NCBI RefSeq assembly: GCF_001715295.1 | Contig: NZ_MDKB01000006.1 | Span: 62,001 to 126,000 of the forward strand | DNA length: 64,000 nucleotides | Direction: 5' to 3' | From: Streptomyces griseus | GTDB taxonomy: Bacteria > Actinomycetota > Actinomycetes > Streptomycetales > Streptomycetaceae | Shown here: in pieces, positions 34,198-43,728 of the stretch | How the letters are laid out: each line of letters begins with the position of its first letter | Numbering within the stretch: position 1 is the stretch's first letter | Made by a program: the position numbers and the translations under genes | The notes under the pieces: model-generated | The model's input: only the letters and a program-made list of their open reading frames with translations | Told to the model about the DNA's origin: nothing | Databases searched by the model: none

Positions 34198-34938
34198 TCA
34201 ACGGGTCGGCGTGTCGGTCGGGTTGCCGCCCGCCGGAAGCTTCTGGCCGGGGCAGCCGGACAGAACCTTCGTCATGGCGTCCCGCTCGGCGGCGGTCACC
34301 CACAGCCCGTACTTCTTCTTGACCGCGACCTGCCCCGCCACGTACGCGCAGCGGTAGGAGGTGTTGGGCGGCAGCCAGGTCGCCGTGTCCCCGTCCCCCT
34401 TGCGGCGGTTGGTGGACGAGTCGGCGGCCACGAGGTTGAGCGGGTCGTTCGCGAAAGCCCGCCGTTTGCCGTCGCTCCACTGCTGCGCGCCCTTCTGCCA
34501 CGCGTCGGACAGGGCGACGAGGTGGTCTATGTCCACCTTGCTGCGGCCGCGTTCGAACGTGATGCGGGTCCCGGTGTACGGGTCCGGGTCCAGGACGCCG
34601 CTGAGCACCTTGCAGCCGTCGGCGGCCCGGGAGACGTCGTCGAGCTGGCCGGCGAGTATGTCGTCGCGGGTGCCGCAGCCGTTCCGGTCGGTGTCCGCCC
34701 AGGCGGACCCGAACTCGTCCCGGTCGTAACCGGTCTTCGGCGCCCGGCCCTTCACCGTCAGCGTGGTGACGGCCTGGGCCGCCGAGCCGGCGGCCACCGT
34801 GCCCGCCGGGGTCGGCGAGGACTCCAGGGGATTACCCACCCCCTCACACGCGGTCAGGCCGAACGCGCTCGTCAGAGCCAGTGTCAGCACAGGGAGCAGG
34901 CGGGGACGGGGGCGGGGACGTGCGGCGGGAGGCGTCAC
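34198..34938 (-). CDS. Secreted lipoprotein with DUF1524/GmrSD-type HNH nuclease
   Basis: A 246-residue lipoprotein: signal peptide with lipobox LTAC near residue 31, then a DUF1524-type HNH domain: SKVDIDHLVALSDAWQKG with the metal-binding His, and NDPLNLVAADSSTNRRKGDGD with the second half of the fold. The conserved Tyr/Cys end is SYRCAYVAGQVAVKKKYGLWV. Secreted members are annotated as HNH or GmrSD C-terminal-domain proteins; they may degrade external DNA. The gene lies beside the immunity island but has ordinary Streptomyces composition. ATG at 34938. Confidence 0.87.
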   Translation of the reverse strand: MTPPAARPRPRPRLLPVLTLALTSAFGLTACEGVGNPLESSPTPAGTVAAGSAAQAVTTLTVKGRAPKTGYDRDEFGSAWADTDRNGCGTRDDILAGQLDDVSRAADGCKVLSGVLDPDPYTGTRITFERGRSKVDIDHLVALSDAWQKGAQQWSDGKRRAFANDPLNLVAADSSTNRRKGDGDTATWLPPNTSYRCAYVAGQVAVKKKYGLWVTAAERDAMTKVLSGCPGQKLPAGGNPTDTPTR

Positions 34939-35054
34939 AGTGGACCAGGGTAGGCCCCGGGGAAAACGGCCGGGAAGGGGGCGGGCCTACCGCCGCCGGA
35001 CGCCCGCCCCCACCCGGCAGCCTCTGCCTCCCGTCACCATTGCCCCGCCCGGCC

Positions 35055-35921
35055 TCACACCTTCCCGATGCCCAGCGTCGTCTCGGCCGGCAGCAGCCCC
35101 GACCCGATGGCCGCCACCCACAGGGGCCCCAGCAGCTCCACGAGCCGCTCGCGCTCCTCGGCGGCGAGCGCCCTCCACGGGCCGGACGCGGCCTCGTCCG
35201 TCCGCCGTTCGACCTCCGCGCGCAGCGCCCGTCCGGCGTCCGTGGCCGTACCGTCGGCCTCCAACAGCCCCCGGTCGGTGAGCCGGCGCCGGGCCGCCTC
35301 CCACTCGTCCGCGCTCCAGCCGCGGCTCCCGAACACCTCGGGGCGGGCGGCGCCGACGGCCGCGAAGGAGACCAGCGACTCCACCGGGTCGAGGCCCGCC
35401 GCGACCAGCGCCGCGACATGCCCGTCGCCACGGTGCTCGCGCAGGACCGTCGCCGCCTGCCACAGCGTCAGGTGCGGTGCCTTTGGCCACGGCAGGGCCG
35501 CGTTGGCCTCGGCGAGCGGGCGGTCGGTGACGTCCGCGGCCCGCGCCGCACGCCGCGTCAGCGCGGCGGCCTCGGCGAACTCCGGGCCGTGCACCAGGTC
35601 GCCGAACAGCGCGCGGTACGCCCGGTCGACCGCCCGCGTCCGCGCCCCGAGCACCACCTGCGCGGGTGCCACCGGCGGCCCTGCCGGGACGTACGTACGG
35701 ACCATGGCCGGGCTGAAGCTGTAGAACGTCCCGGCCACCCGGTCCGGCCCGGCCTGCCCGAGCGGCGCCGCCCGCCACGCGAAATAGCTCGGCCAGCGCT
35801 CGTCCGTGGCGTACCCCAGCGCGGCGGCCTCCTCGAACACCTCCGGCGCGTAGTAGAAAACGGCGTGCAACGGCTCCAGCAGGTGCCACATCTGCCGTAC
35901 GTGCCCCAGCTCGTCGGTCAT
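35055..35921 (-). CDS. SCO6745/SalK-like family protein
   Basis: A 288-residue soluble helical protein. It begins with RQMWHLLEPLHAVFYYAPEVFEEAAALGY, then FAWRAAPLG, TFYSFSPAMV, and repeated Ala-rich helices (ALPWPKAPHLTLWQAATVLREHRGDGHVAALVAAGL). This matches the actinobacterial family named for SCO6745 (sometimes SalK), whose function is not established. It is divergent from a TetR regulator with only 102 bases between the starts, so the regulator probably controls it. ATG at 35921. Confidence 0.75.
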   Translation of the reverse strand: MTDELGHVRQMWHLLEPLHAVFYYAPEVFEEAAALGYATDERWPSYFAWRAAPLGQAGPDRVAGTFYSFSPAMVRTYVPAGPPVAPAQVVLGARTRAVDRAYRALFGDLVHGPEFAEAAALTRRAARAADVTDRPLAEANAALPWPKAPHLTLWQAATVLREHRGDGHVAALVAAGLDPVESLVSFAAVGAARPEVFGSRGWSADEWEAARRRLTDRGLLEADGTATDAGRALRAEVERRTDEAASGPWRALAAEERERLVELLGPLWVAAIGSGLLPAETTLGIGKV

Positions 35922-35947
35922 GCCCGGCCTCCCCCGCAGCGGTACAT

Positions 35948-36010
35948 CTTGTCACTGACCAGATTCAGCGTGCGCCCGGCCGGAGAACTTGTCAATGCCT
36001 AGATTCGGCG
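35948..36010. promoter_or_regulatory. Two 23-bp direct repeats in the divergent TetR promoter
   Basis: CTTGTCACTGACCAGATTC (35948) and CTTGTCAATGCCTAGATTC (35988), followed by AGCG or GGCG, lie 40 bases apart, about four helical turns. On the minus strand they supply TTGACA-like -35 elements. They are likely sites for the adjacent TetR protein. Confidence 0.5.
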
Positions 36011-36023
36011 TACGGTACGTCCC

Positions 36024-36614
36024 ATGACCAGTGAGCGCACCTATCACCACGGTGACCTGCGGCGTGCCGTGCTCACCGCGGCACTCGACGTCATCGCCGC
36101 GGACGGCCCCGACGCACTGTCCCTGCGCGGCCTGGCCCGCCGTGCGGGTGTCTCGCACGCGGCGCCGGCCCACCACTTCAAGGACCGCACCGGACTGCTG
36201 ACCGCCGTCGCGGCCGAGGGGTACGACCTCTTCGCCGACGCCCTGGCCGACGCCCCGGACCTGCGGGAACGGGGCGTGGCCTACGTCCGGTTCGCCCTCG
36301 GCCACCCCGCCCACTTCCAGGTGATGTTCCGCCCGGAGCTCCACCACCCCGACGACCCCGCCCTGCTCGCCGCCAGGGCCCGCGCCACCGACGCGCTGCG
36401 CGCCGGGATCAGCGGCCTGCCCGCGACGAGCCGGGGCGACGACGACCGGCTCGCGGGCATCGCCGCCTGGTCACTGGCGCACGGTTTCTCGACCCTGCTG
36501 CTGAGCGGCAACCTGGACGCGCCGGTGGGCGGCCGTGACCCGGGTGAGGTCTTCCGGGTCATCGCCGAGCTGGTCTTCGCCCCCGACGGCCGCGACACCC
36601 GCGACGGCGACTGA
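36024..36614 (+). CDS. TetR-family transcriptional regulator
   Basis: A 196-residue regulator: N-terminal TetR helix-turn-helix (YHHGDLRRAVLTAALDVIAADGPDALSLRGLARRAGVSHAAPAHHFKDRTGLL, shown in pieces: LRGLARRAGVS is the recognition region) and a WHG-type C-terminal ligand domain (AYVRFALGHPAHFQVMFRPE). ATG at 36024. It is divergent from the SCO6745-like gene and probably represses it through the direct repeats in between. The ligand is unknown. Confidence 0.9.
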   Translation: MTSERTYHHGDLRRAVLTAALDVIAADGPDALSLRGLARRAGVSHAAPAHHFKDRTGLLTAVAAEGYDLFADALADAPDLRERGVAYVRFALGHPAHFQVMFRPELHHPDDPALLAARARATDALRAGISGLPATSRGDDDRLAGIAAWSLAHGFSTLLLSGNLDAPVGGRDPGEVFRVIAELVFAPDGRDTRDGD

Positions 36615-36723
36615 CCGACGGCCCCGGACCGTCCCCGGACCGTCCCCGGCCACGACGGCGAACGACCGGCCGCTGCCGGCCACCCGGTGCCTGAGCCCAC
36701 GGGCGGCCGGGCAGCCGCCAGGC

Positions 36724-39700
36724 CTACGAGCCCAGGATCGTCGTGAGGAACTCCCCGGTCCAGGAGAGCAGTTCGCGTCCCACCACCGGCTTGCCGCCGA
36801 TCCGCCCGGCCGCCGGACGCGGGACGAGGATCTGGTGGGCGGACTGCTTCACGACCGCCTTCGGGTGCAGCCGCTTCAGCCGAAGCTCCTGCGACTCGCG
36901 CAACTCCACCGGAGCGAACCGGATGTTCGGCCCCTGGAGCACGACCTCACCCACGCCGCAGGCCCGCGCCAGCATCCGCAGTCCCGCCACCAGCAGGAGG
37001 TTCTCCACCGGCTCGGGCAGCTTGCCGTAACGGTCGGTCAGCTCCTCCCGCACGGCCCTGATGTCGTCCTCCGAGGTGGCCGAGGCGATCGCCCGGTACG
37101 CCTGGAGGCGCAGCCGCTCGCCGGGGGCGTAGTCGTGCGGGACGTGCGCGTCGACCGGGAGCTCGATCTTGACCTCCAGCGGCGGCTCCTCCTCGACACC
37201 GCCGTCCACCGCCGCCCGGTAGTCGGCCACCGCCTCACCGACCATCCGGATGTACAGGTCGAAGCCGACCCCGGCGATGTGGCCGGACTGCTCGCCGCCC
37301 AGCAGGTTGCCCGCCCCGCGGATCTCCAGGTCCTTCATCGCCACGTACATGCCCGCGCCCATCTCGGTGTGCTGGGCGATCGTCGCCAGACGCTCGTGCG
37401 CGGTCTCGGTGAGGGGCTTCTCCGGCGGATACAGGAAGTACGAGTAGCCGCGGTCCCGGCCCCGGCCGACCCGGCCGCGCAGCTGGTGCAGCTGGGAGAG
37501 GCCGAAGTTGTCCCCGCGCTCCACGATGAGTGTGTTGGCGTTGGAGATGTCGATGCCGGACTCGACGATCGTCGTGGAGACCAGCACGTCGAACCTCTTC
37601 TCCCAGAAGTCGACGACGACCTGCTCCAGCTGGCTCTCCCCCATCTGCCCGTGCGCCGTGGCGATCCGCGCCTCGGGCACGATCTCGCGCAGCCGCGCCG
37701 CCGCCCGGTCGATCGACTCCACCCGGTTGTGGATGTAGAACACCTGGCCCTCCCGCAGGAGTTCGCGCCGGACGGCCGCGCCGATCTGCTTCTCCTCGTA
37801 CGGGCCGACGAAGGTGAGGACGGGGTGCCGCTCCTCCGGGGGTGTCGTGATCGTCGACATCTCGCGGATGCCGGTCACGGCCATCTCGAGCGTGCGGGGG
37901 ATCGGCGTCGCGGACATGGTGAGGACGTCCACGTTGGCGCGGAGCTTCTTGAGCTGTTCCTTGTGCTCGACGCCGAAGCGCTGCTCCTCGTCGACGATGA
38001 CGAGGCCCAGGTCCTTGAACTTCGTCTCCGACGAGAACAGCCGGTGCGTGCCGATCACCAGGTCGACGGAGCCGTCGCGCAGCCCCTCCAGCGTCGCCTT
38101 GGACTCCGCGTCCGACTGGAAGCGGCTCAGCGCCCGTACGTTGACGGGGAACTGGGCGTACCGCTCGGTGAACGTGCCGTAGTGCTGCTGGACGAGGAGT
38201 GTCGTCGGGACGAGGACGGCGACCTGCTTGCCGTCCTGGACGGCCTTGAAGGCCGCGCGCACCGCGATCTCCGTCTTGCCGTAACCGACGTCGCCGCAGA
38301 TCAGCCGGTCCATCGGGACGGACTTCTCCATGTCCTCCTTGACCTCGGCGATCGTGGAGAGCTGGTCGGGCGTCTCCGCGTACGGGAACGCGTCCTCCAG
38401 CTCGCGCTGCCACGGGGTGTCCGGGCCGAACGCGTGGCCCGGGGCCGCCATCCGCGCCGAGTACAGCTTGATCAGGTCGGCCGCGATCTCCTTGACGGCC
38501 TTCTTGGCGCGCTGCTTCGTCTTCGTCCAGTCGGCGCCGCCCAGCCTGTGCAGGGTGGGTGCCTCGCCGCCGACGTACTTGGTGACCTGCTCCAGCTGGT
38601 CGGTGGGGATGTAGAGGCGGTCGCCGGGCTGGCCCCGCTTGGCGGGGGCGTACTCGACGAGGAGGTACTCACGGGTCGCGCCCTGGACGGTGCGCTGCAC
38701 CATCTCGATGTACCGGCCCACGCCGTGCTGCTCATGGACGATGTAGTCGCCGGCCTGGAGGGTCAGCGGGTCGATGGACTTACGGCGGCGGGCCGGCATG
38801 CGGCCCAGGTCCTTGGTGGCCGTGCGCTGGCCGGTCAGGTCCGTCTCGGTCAGCACGGCGAGCTTGAGGCCCGGGTCGACGAAGCCGTGCTCGACGGCCC
38901 CGCACGAGACGTGGACGAGCGAGGGCGTCAGCTCCGCCAGGTGCTGGTCCAGCCGGGCCGCGATGCCCTCGCCGCCGAGCACCTCGACGGTACGCGAGGC
39001 GGGCCCCTGCCCCTCGGTGACATACACCGTGCGCCACCCGCCGGCGATCCAGCCCTTCGTGTCGGCGAGCGCCCGTGCGGTGTCGCCCCGGTACGCCTCC
39101 GGGGCGCGCATCCCGAGCTTCACGGTGTCCGCGTCGAGCTCGTCGTCCGCCGCGAACGGGGAGATCGACCACCACATCATGCCCAGCTCACGGGCCCGGT
39201 CCCGGACGTCCGCGATGCCCCACAGGGAGGCCGCGCCCACATCGATCGGGGCCTCGCCGCCGCCCGCGGTGGCCGCCCAGGACGCCTGGAGGAACTCCTG
39301 GCTGGTGGCGACGAGGTCGGCGGCCCGGGTCCGGACCCGTTCCGGGTCGCAGACCAGCGTCATCGACCCGGCCGGCAGGACGTCGAGCAGCAGTTCCATC
39401 TCGTCCACGAGCACCGGCGCCAGGGACTCCATGCCCTCGACGGCGATCCCCTCGGCGATCCTGCCGAGCAGTTCGCCCAGCTCGGGGTGGGCCTCGGCCA
39501 GGGTGGCGGCCCTCGACCGCACCTCGTCCGTGAGGAGCAGCTCACGGCAGGGCGGCGCCCACAGGCCGTGGGCGGCCACCTCCAGGGACCGCTGGTCGGC
39601 GATCTTGAAGTAGCGGATCTCCTCGACGTCGTCGCCCCAGAACTCCACCCGGAGGGGGTGCTCCTCGGTCGGCGGGAAGACGTCCAGGATGCCACCGCGC

Positions 39701-40254
39701 ACGGCGAACTCGCCGCGCTTCTCGACCAGCTCCACCCGTGCGTACGCGGCTGCGGCGAGGGCGTCCACGACCTCGCCCAGATCGGCGGTCTGCCCGCTGC
39801 TCAGCGCCACGGGCTCCAGGTCGCCGAGCCCCTTGACCTGCGGCTGGAGCACGGAACGGATCGGGGCGACCACCACGGAGACCGGGCCGGTCTCGGGGTC
39901 GTCCTGCCGGGGGTGCGCGAGCCGGCGCAGCACGGCGAGCCGCCGGCCCACGGTGTCCGAGCGGGGCGAGAGCCGCTCGTGGGGCAGGGTCTCCCAGGAC
40001 GGGAACTCGGCGACGGTGTCGGGGGGCAGCAAGGTCCGCAGGGCCGCCGCCAGGTCCTCGGCCTCCCGGCCGGTGGCGGTGACGGCGAGCACGGTCCGCC
40101 CGGCCTCGCGGGCCAGGGCGGCCACCGCGAAGGGGCGGGCGGCGGGCGGGCCGACCAGGTCGACGTGGGCCCGGTGACCGTCAGAGGCGGCCTTCACCGC
40201 TCCGGAGAGCGCCGGGTCGGTGACGACCACATCCAGCAGACCGTGCAGGCTCAT
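36724..40254 (-). CDS. mfd: Transcription-repair coupling factor Mfd
   Basis: A 1176-residue SF2 translocase that removes stalled RNA polymerase and recruits UvrA. The order is: UvrB-homology module (residues 1-330), RNA polymerase interaction domain near 480-560 (GDYIVHEQHGVGRY), helicase motor with Walker A GDVGYGKTE, DEEQRFG box, TATPIPRTL, VSTTIVESGID and HQLRGRVGR, then a C-terminal TRCF domain. ATG at 40254; the longer frame upstream overlaps the antitoxin gene in antisense. Length is standard. Convergent with TetR and divergent from a toxin-antitoxin pair. Confidence 0.96.
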   Translation of the reverse strand: MSLHGLLDVVVTDPALSGAVKAASDGHRAHVDLVGPPAARPFAVAALAREAGRTVLAVTATGREAEDLAAALRTLLPPDTVAEFPSWETLPHERLSPRSDTVGRRLAVLRRLAHPRQDDPETGPVSVVVAPIRSVLQPQVKGLGDLEPVALSSGQTADLGEVVDALAAAAYARVELVEKRGEFAVRGGILDVFPPTEEHPLRVEFWGDDVEEIRYFKIADQRSLEVAAHGLWAPPCRELLLTDEVRSRAATLAEAHPELGELLGRIAEGIAVEGMESLAPVLVDEMELLLDVLPAGSMTLVCDPERVRTRAADLVATSQEFLQASWAATAGGGEAPIDVGAASLWGIADVRDRARELGMMWWSISPFAADDELDADTVKLGMRAPEAYRGDTARALADTKGWIAGGWRTVYVTEGQGPASRTVEVLGGEGIAARLDQHLAELTPSLVHVSCGAVEHGFVDPGLKLAVLTETDLTGQRTATKDLGRMPARRRKSIDPLTLQAGDYIVHEQHGVGRYIEMVQRTVQGATREYLLVEYAPAKRGQPGDRLYIPTDQLEQVTKYVGGEAPTLHRLGGADWTKTKQRAKKAVKEIAADLIKLYSARMAAPGHAFGPDTPWQRELEDAFPYAETPDQLSTIAEVKEDMEKSVPMDRLICGDVGYGKTEIAVRAAFKAVQDGKQVAVLVPTTLLVQQHYGTFTERYAQFPVNVRALSRFQSDAESKATLEGLRDGSVDLVIGTHRLFSSETKFKDLGLVIVDEEQRFGVEHKEQLKKLRANVDVLTMSATPIPRTLEMAVTGIREMSTITTPPEERHPVLTFVGPYEEKQIGAAVRRELLREGQVFYIHNRVESIDRAAARLREIVPEARIATAHGQMGESQLEQVVVDFWEKRFDVLVSTTIVESGIDISNANTLIVERGDNFGLSQLHQLRGRVGRGRDRGYSYFLYPPEKPLTETAHERLATIAQHTEMGAGMYVAMKDLEIRGAGNLLGGEQSGHIAGVGFDLYIRMVGEAVADYRAAVDGGVEEEPPLEVKIELPVDAHVPHDYAPGERLRLQAYRAIASATSEDDIRAVREELTDRYGKLPEPVENLLLVAGLRMLARACGVGEVVLQGPNIRFAPVELRESQELRLKRLHPKAVVKQSAHQILVPRPAAGRIGGKPVVGRELLSWTGEFLTTILGS

Positions 40255-40438
40255 GAAGGGATTCCGTCCGGTGGGGCGAGGTGTGAGCAACGCGAAGGAC
40301 CCGACACGTGGGACGGGCCGGGGGCTCCAGCGTACGACGCCGGTGTGTCCCTCGCGCGAGGGAACGCCATGGCGCGCGCCGACGCGGCGGACTAGCCTTA
40401 GTCCATTACTTAGCCCGATCGTCATCCGTGAGGCGTCC

Positions 40439-40684
40439 ATGGAAGCAGCCCGGCAGTACAACGTGCACGAGGCCAAGACCCACTTCTCGCGGATACTGCA
40501 GCAGGTCGAGACCGGTGAGGAGGTCGTGATCAGCAGGGCCGGCGAGCCCATCGCGAAGGTCGTGCCGCTGCGGTCCAAGGTCAACCGGACCGACTACGGG
40601 GCCCTTCGCGGACAGATCCACATCCCGGAGGACTTCGACGAACTGCCCGACGACATCGCCGAGGCGTTCGGGATGCGCGGATGA
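40439..40684 (+). CDS. Phd/YefM-fold antitoxin (VapB-like)
   Basis: An 81-residue antitoxin: YNVHEAKTHFSRILQQVETGEEVVISRAGEPIAKVVPL is the Phd/YefM DNA-binding domain, and the acidic tail IPEDFDELPDDIAEAFGM binds the toxin. GAGG lies 6 bases before the ATG. It overlaps the PIN toxin start by 4 bases. It is transcribed away from mfd, whose 5' end is 185 bases distant. This is a second, unrelated toxin-antitoxin pair in the window. Confidence 0.9.
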   Translation: MEAARQYNVHEAKTHFSRILQQVETGEEVVISRAGEPIAKVVPLRSKVNRTDYGALRGQIHIPEDFDELPDDIAEAFGMRG

Positions 40685-41055
40685 AGCTCCTTCTCGACAC
40701 CCATGTCGTCCTGTGGTGGCTGAATGCCTCACCGGAACTGCCGGACGACCTGAGGGACCTGCTGCGCACCGAGGCGGACGTCTACGTCAGCGCCGCGAGT
40801 CCCTGGGAGATCGCGATCAAGCAGAACCTCGGGAAGCTGGAAGGCAGCGTCGACCTCGCCGGACGCGCCCGGGACCTGCAGTTCAGAGAGCTCCCCGTCA
40901 CAGCCGAACACGGCGTACGCGCCGGGCGCCTCCCCCCGCTCCACCGGGACCCCTTCGACCGCATCATCGTCGCCCAGGCGCAGACGGAGGACCTGACCGT
41001 CGTCACGCGGGACAAGTGGATCCCCCAGTACGAGGTGCGGGTCCTGTCCGCCTGA
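40681..41055 (+). CDS. VapC-type PIN-domain ribonuclease toxin
   Basis: A 124-residue PIN toxin. Acidic metal ligands are Asp6 (LLLDTHVV), Glu43 (SPWEIAIK), Asp90/Asp93 (HRDPFDRII) and Asp111 (TRDKW). PIN toxins of this subgroup (YefM-paired) cut tRNA or rRNA. It overlaps the antitoxin by 4 bases and ends at a strong bidirectional terminator. Confidence 0.92.
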   Translation: MKLLLDTHVVLWWLNASPELPDDLRDLLRTEADVYVSAASPWEIAIKQNLGKLEGSVDLAGRARDLQFRELPVTAEHGVRAGRLPPLHRDPFDRIIVAQAQTEDLTVVTRDKWIPQYEVRVLSA

Positions 41056-41079
41056 CGGCGACCGGGCCGGGACGCGGTG

Positions 41080-41115
41080 CGGCCCCGGGGCGCCTGGAAG
41101 GACGCCCCGGGGCCG
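41080..41115. terminator. Bidirectional hairpin terminator
   Basis: A perfect 13-base stem (CGGCCCCGGGGCG and complement) with a 10-base loop lies between the PIN toxin and the convergent ABC permease. Confidence 0.75.
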
Positions 41116-41145
41116 GATCAGGCCGTCATGCTACGGCGCGCGCCG

Positions 41146-43728
41146 TCACCCGTCGGTGGCGATGGCGTTCAGGACGTTCATCCGGCCGGCCCGGAAGGCC
41201 GGTACCAGCGCGGCGAACAGTCCGACGAAGGCCGAGGCGACGAACACCGTGAGGATCGTCGGCCACGGGATCTCCAGGACGCCGAGCCCCTCCAGGGCGA
41301 GCAGCCTCTGGGCCGAGGTCCCCCAGCCCATGCCCAGGCCGAGGCCGAGGAGGGCACCGAAGAGGGCGATGACCACGGACTCCAGCCGGATCATGCGGCG
41401 CAGCTGGCGGCGGGAGAGTCCGATCGCCCGCATCAGGCCGATCTCCCGCGTGCGCTCGACGACCGACAGGGCGAGGGTGTTCACGACTCCCAGCACGGCG
41501 ACGATGATCGCCAGGGCGAGCAGCCCGTACACGATGTTCAGCAGCTGGCCGATCTGGTCCTTCAGGTCCTGCTTGAAGTCGGCCTGGTTCTGGACCTTGT
41601 ACTGGGGGTACCCGGCCAGCGCGTCCTTGAGGGCGGCGTACGCCTCCTTCTCCTTGCCGTCCTGCGCCGAGGCGAACATGATCGTGTTCGTCGGCATGCG
41701 CTCGTCGGACACGTACGCCTGCGCGGTCGCGGTGCTGAGGTACATGGCCCCCTGGTCGACGTTCGTGTCGTCCGAGGTGATCGCCGCGACCTTCAGCCCG
41801 GCCGTCCCGCCGGTCTTGAAGGCGACCGCGATCTCGTCGCCGACCTCGATCCCGTGCAGGGTGGCGTAGTCCGAGCCGACCGACATGGAATCCTTGCCGT
41901 ACGCCTTCGCCAGGTCGCCGGAGACCGTCTCGCGACGGAGGTCCCGCGGGTACGTCGGGTCGGCGGCGGTGACGTGCTCGTCCACCGTCGAACCGTCGGG
42001 GTTGGTGAGCTTCGCGGCGAGGACCTTGTAGTTCGTGACGTGCTCGAGGCCCGGCGCCTTCTCCACGGCCTCGGCGGCCTGCGGCACGATGAGCTGGCCG
42101 GTGGACGACTGGACGATGAAGTCGGTGCCGACCGACCTGTCCAGCTCCTCGGTGGCGGAGGCGACCATGGAGGAGCCGACGACGGAAAGACAGGCCACCA
42201 GGGCCAGACCGATCATCAGTGCGGCGCCGGTCGCTCCGGTACGCCGCGGATTGCGCAGGGCGTTGCGCTCGGCCAGCCGGCCGACCGGGCCGAAGAACCG
42301 CAGCAGGACCGCGCTGAGCGCCCGGACCACCACACCGGCGAGCAGCGGGCCGATGACGACGAAACCGATCAGGGTGAGGACCACGCCCAGGGCCAGGAGG
42401 AGCGAGCCGTCGGCCGCCTCGTCCGCCCGCGTCGTCGCCCACAGGGCCGCGGCGCCGGCGGCGGTGAGGACCAGTCCGAGCCCGGCACGGACCCGGCCCG
42501 ACGTCGCGTCCGCCGGGGTCCCGGCGTCCCGCAGGGCGGCCATCGGCGACACCTTGCCTGCCCGGCGGGCCGGGACGTAGGCGGCGAGGACGGTCACGAT
42601 CACGCCGAGCGCCAGCCCGACGACGGGGGTCGTCCAGGCGATGGTGAGGTCCTCGGTGGACAGCTCCATGCCCAGGGAGCCCATGAGCTTCATCAGCCCG
42701 ACGGCGAGGCCGATCCCGGCACCGACGCCGAGGACGGACCCGACGATGCCGAGGAGTACCGCTTCGACGAGGACCGACCGGTTGACCTGCTTGCGGCTGG
42801 AGCCGATGGCCCGCATCAGGCCGATCTCGCGGGTGCGCTGGGCCACGAGCATCGAGAACGTGTTGACGATGAGGAAGATGCCGACGAGGAAGGCGATCCC
42901 GGCGAAGCCCAGCATCGCGTACTTCATGACGTCGAGGAAGGAGCCCATGGAGTCCTTGTTCGACGCCGCGGCCTCGTCCTGGGTCTGCAGCTTGTACGCG
43001 GCGGTCGTGCCCAGGGTCGCGGCGACGTTCTTCTTCAACTGGGTGTCACTGACACCGGAGTCGGCCGTGACCGAGATGTGGCTGAAGACACCGGGCGCCC
43101 CGAGCAGCTTCCGCTGTGCGGTGGCGGTGTCGAAGAAGACGACGGCCGCACCGGGGTTGGTCACGGTGAAGCCGGCGATGCCGCTGATCTTCGCCCTGAT
43201 GTCGCCGGTGACCGCGATGGTGCGCAGCTCGTCACCGATCTTCAGGTGGTGCTTGTCGGCGGTGTCGGAGTCGATCATGACCTCGGTCGGGCCACGCGGG
43301 GCGTGGCCGGAGACGATCTCCATGGAACGCAGGTCGTTGCGTGTCCAGTTGCCGGCGATCGTGGGCGCCCCGGTCTCGGATCCCATGTTCTTGTCGTGCC
43401 TGTCGACGACCGTGACGGACATGCTGGTCACGCCACCCTCGGCCGACTTCACCCCGTCGGCCTTCTCGACCAGGGCGACGGTGGAGGCGGGCAGCGCTTC
43501 GGGCCTGCCGTTCTCCGGCATGTCGTCGGCCCGGCCCGCGGCCTTGGGGCTGACGGTCACGTCGGCGGACGAGGCCGCGAACAGCTTGTCGAACGTGGTG
43601 TTCATCGTGTCGGTGAAGACGAGCGTGCCGCAGACGAACGCCACCGACAGCAGGACCGCGACGGCGGAGAGCGCCATCCGTCCCTTGTGCGCGAAGAAGT
43701 TGCGCAGAGAGGTCTTCCAGACGGTCAT
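41146..43728 (-). CDS. FtsX-like ABC permease, copy 2
   Basis: An 860-residue permease with two FtsX/MacB_PCD units: N-terminal helix (MALSAVAVLLSVAFVCGT), large extracellular domains at residues about 40-260 and 500-700, and terminal helix triplets (YGLLALAIIVAVLGVVNTL, ALFGALLGLGLGMGWG). It shows the same architecture and many identical segments as the permease at 13081-15606, for example the ISLF/IALFGA and EIGxMRAIG motifs. Its start overlaps the upstream ATPase stop (ATGA). Substrate unknown. Confidence 0.9.
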   Translation of the reverse strand: MTVWKTSLRNFFAHKGRMALSAVAVLLSVAFVCGTLVFTDTMNTTFDKLFAASSADVTVSPKAAGRADDMPENGRPEALPASTVALVEKADGVKSAEGGVTSMSVTVVDRHDKNMGSETGAPTIAGNWTRNDLRSMEIVSGHAPRGPTEVMIDSDTADKHHLKIGDELRTIAVTGDIRAKISGIAGFTVTNPGAAVVFFDTATAQRKLLGAPGVFSHISVTADSGVSDTQLKKNVAATLGTTAAYKLQTQDEAAASNKDSMGSFLDVMKYAMLGFAGIAFLVGIFLIVNTFSMLVAQRTREIGLMRAIGSSRKQVNRSVLVEAVLLGIVGSVLGVGAGIGLAVGLMKLMGSLGMELSTEDLTIAWTTPVVGLALGVIVTVLAAYVPARRAGKVSPMAALRDAGTPADATSGRVRAGLGLVLTAAGAAALWATTRADEAADGSLLLALGVVLTLIGFVVIGPLLAGVVVRALSAVLLRFFGPVGRLAERNALRNPRRTGATGAALMIGLALVACLSVVGSSMVASATEELDRSVGTDFIVQSSTGQLIVPQAAEAVEKAPGLEHVTNYKVLAAKLTNPDGSTVDEHVTAADPTYPRDLRRETVSGDLAKAYGKDSMSVGSDYATLHGIEVGDEIAVAFKTGGTAGLKVAAITSDDTNVDQGAMYLSTATAQAYVSDERMPTNTIMFASAQDGKEKEAYAALKDALAGYPQYKVQNQADFKQDLKDQIGQLLNIVYGLLALAIIVAVLGVVNTLALSVVERTREIGLMRAIGLSRRQLRRMIRLESVVIALFGALLGLGLGMGWGTSAQRLLALEGLGVLEIPWPTILTVFVASAFVGLFAALVPAFRAGRMNVLNAIATDG

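Noticed and set aside
36535..40395. 1286-residue plus-strand open frame antisense to mfd
   Set aside because: High-GC codon bias leaves the antisense frame open. The translation has no family character and mfd is certain.
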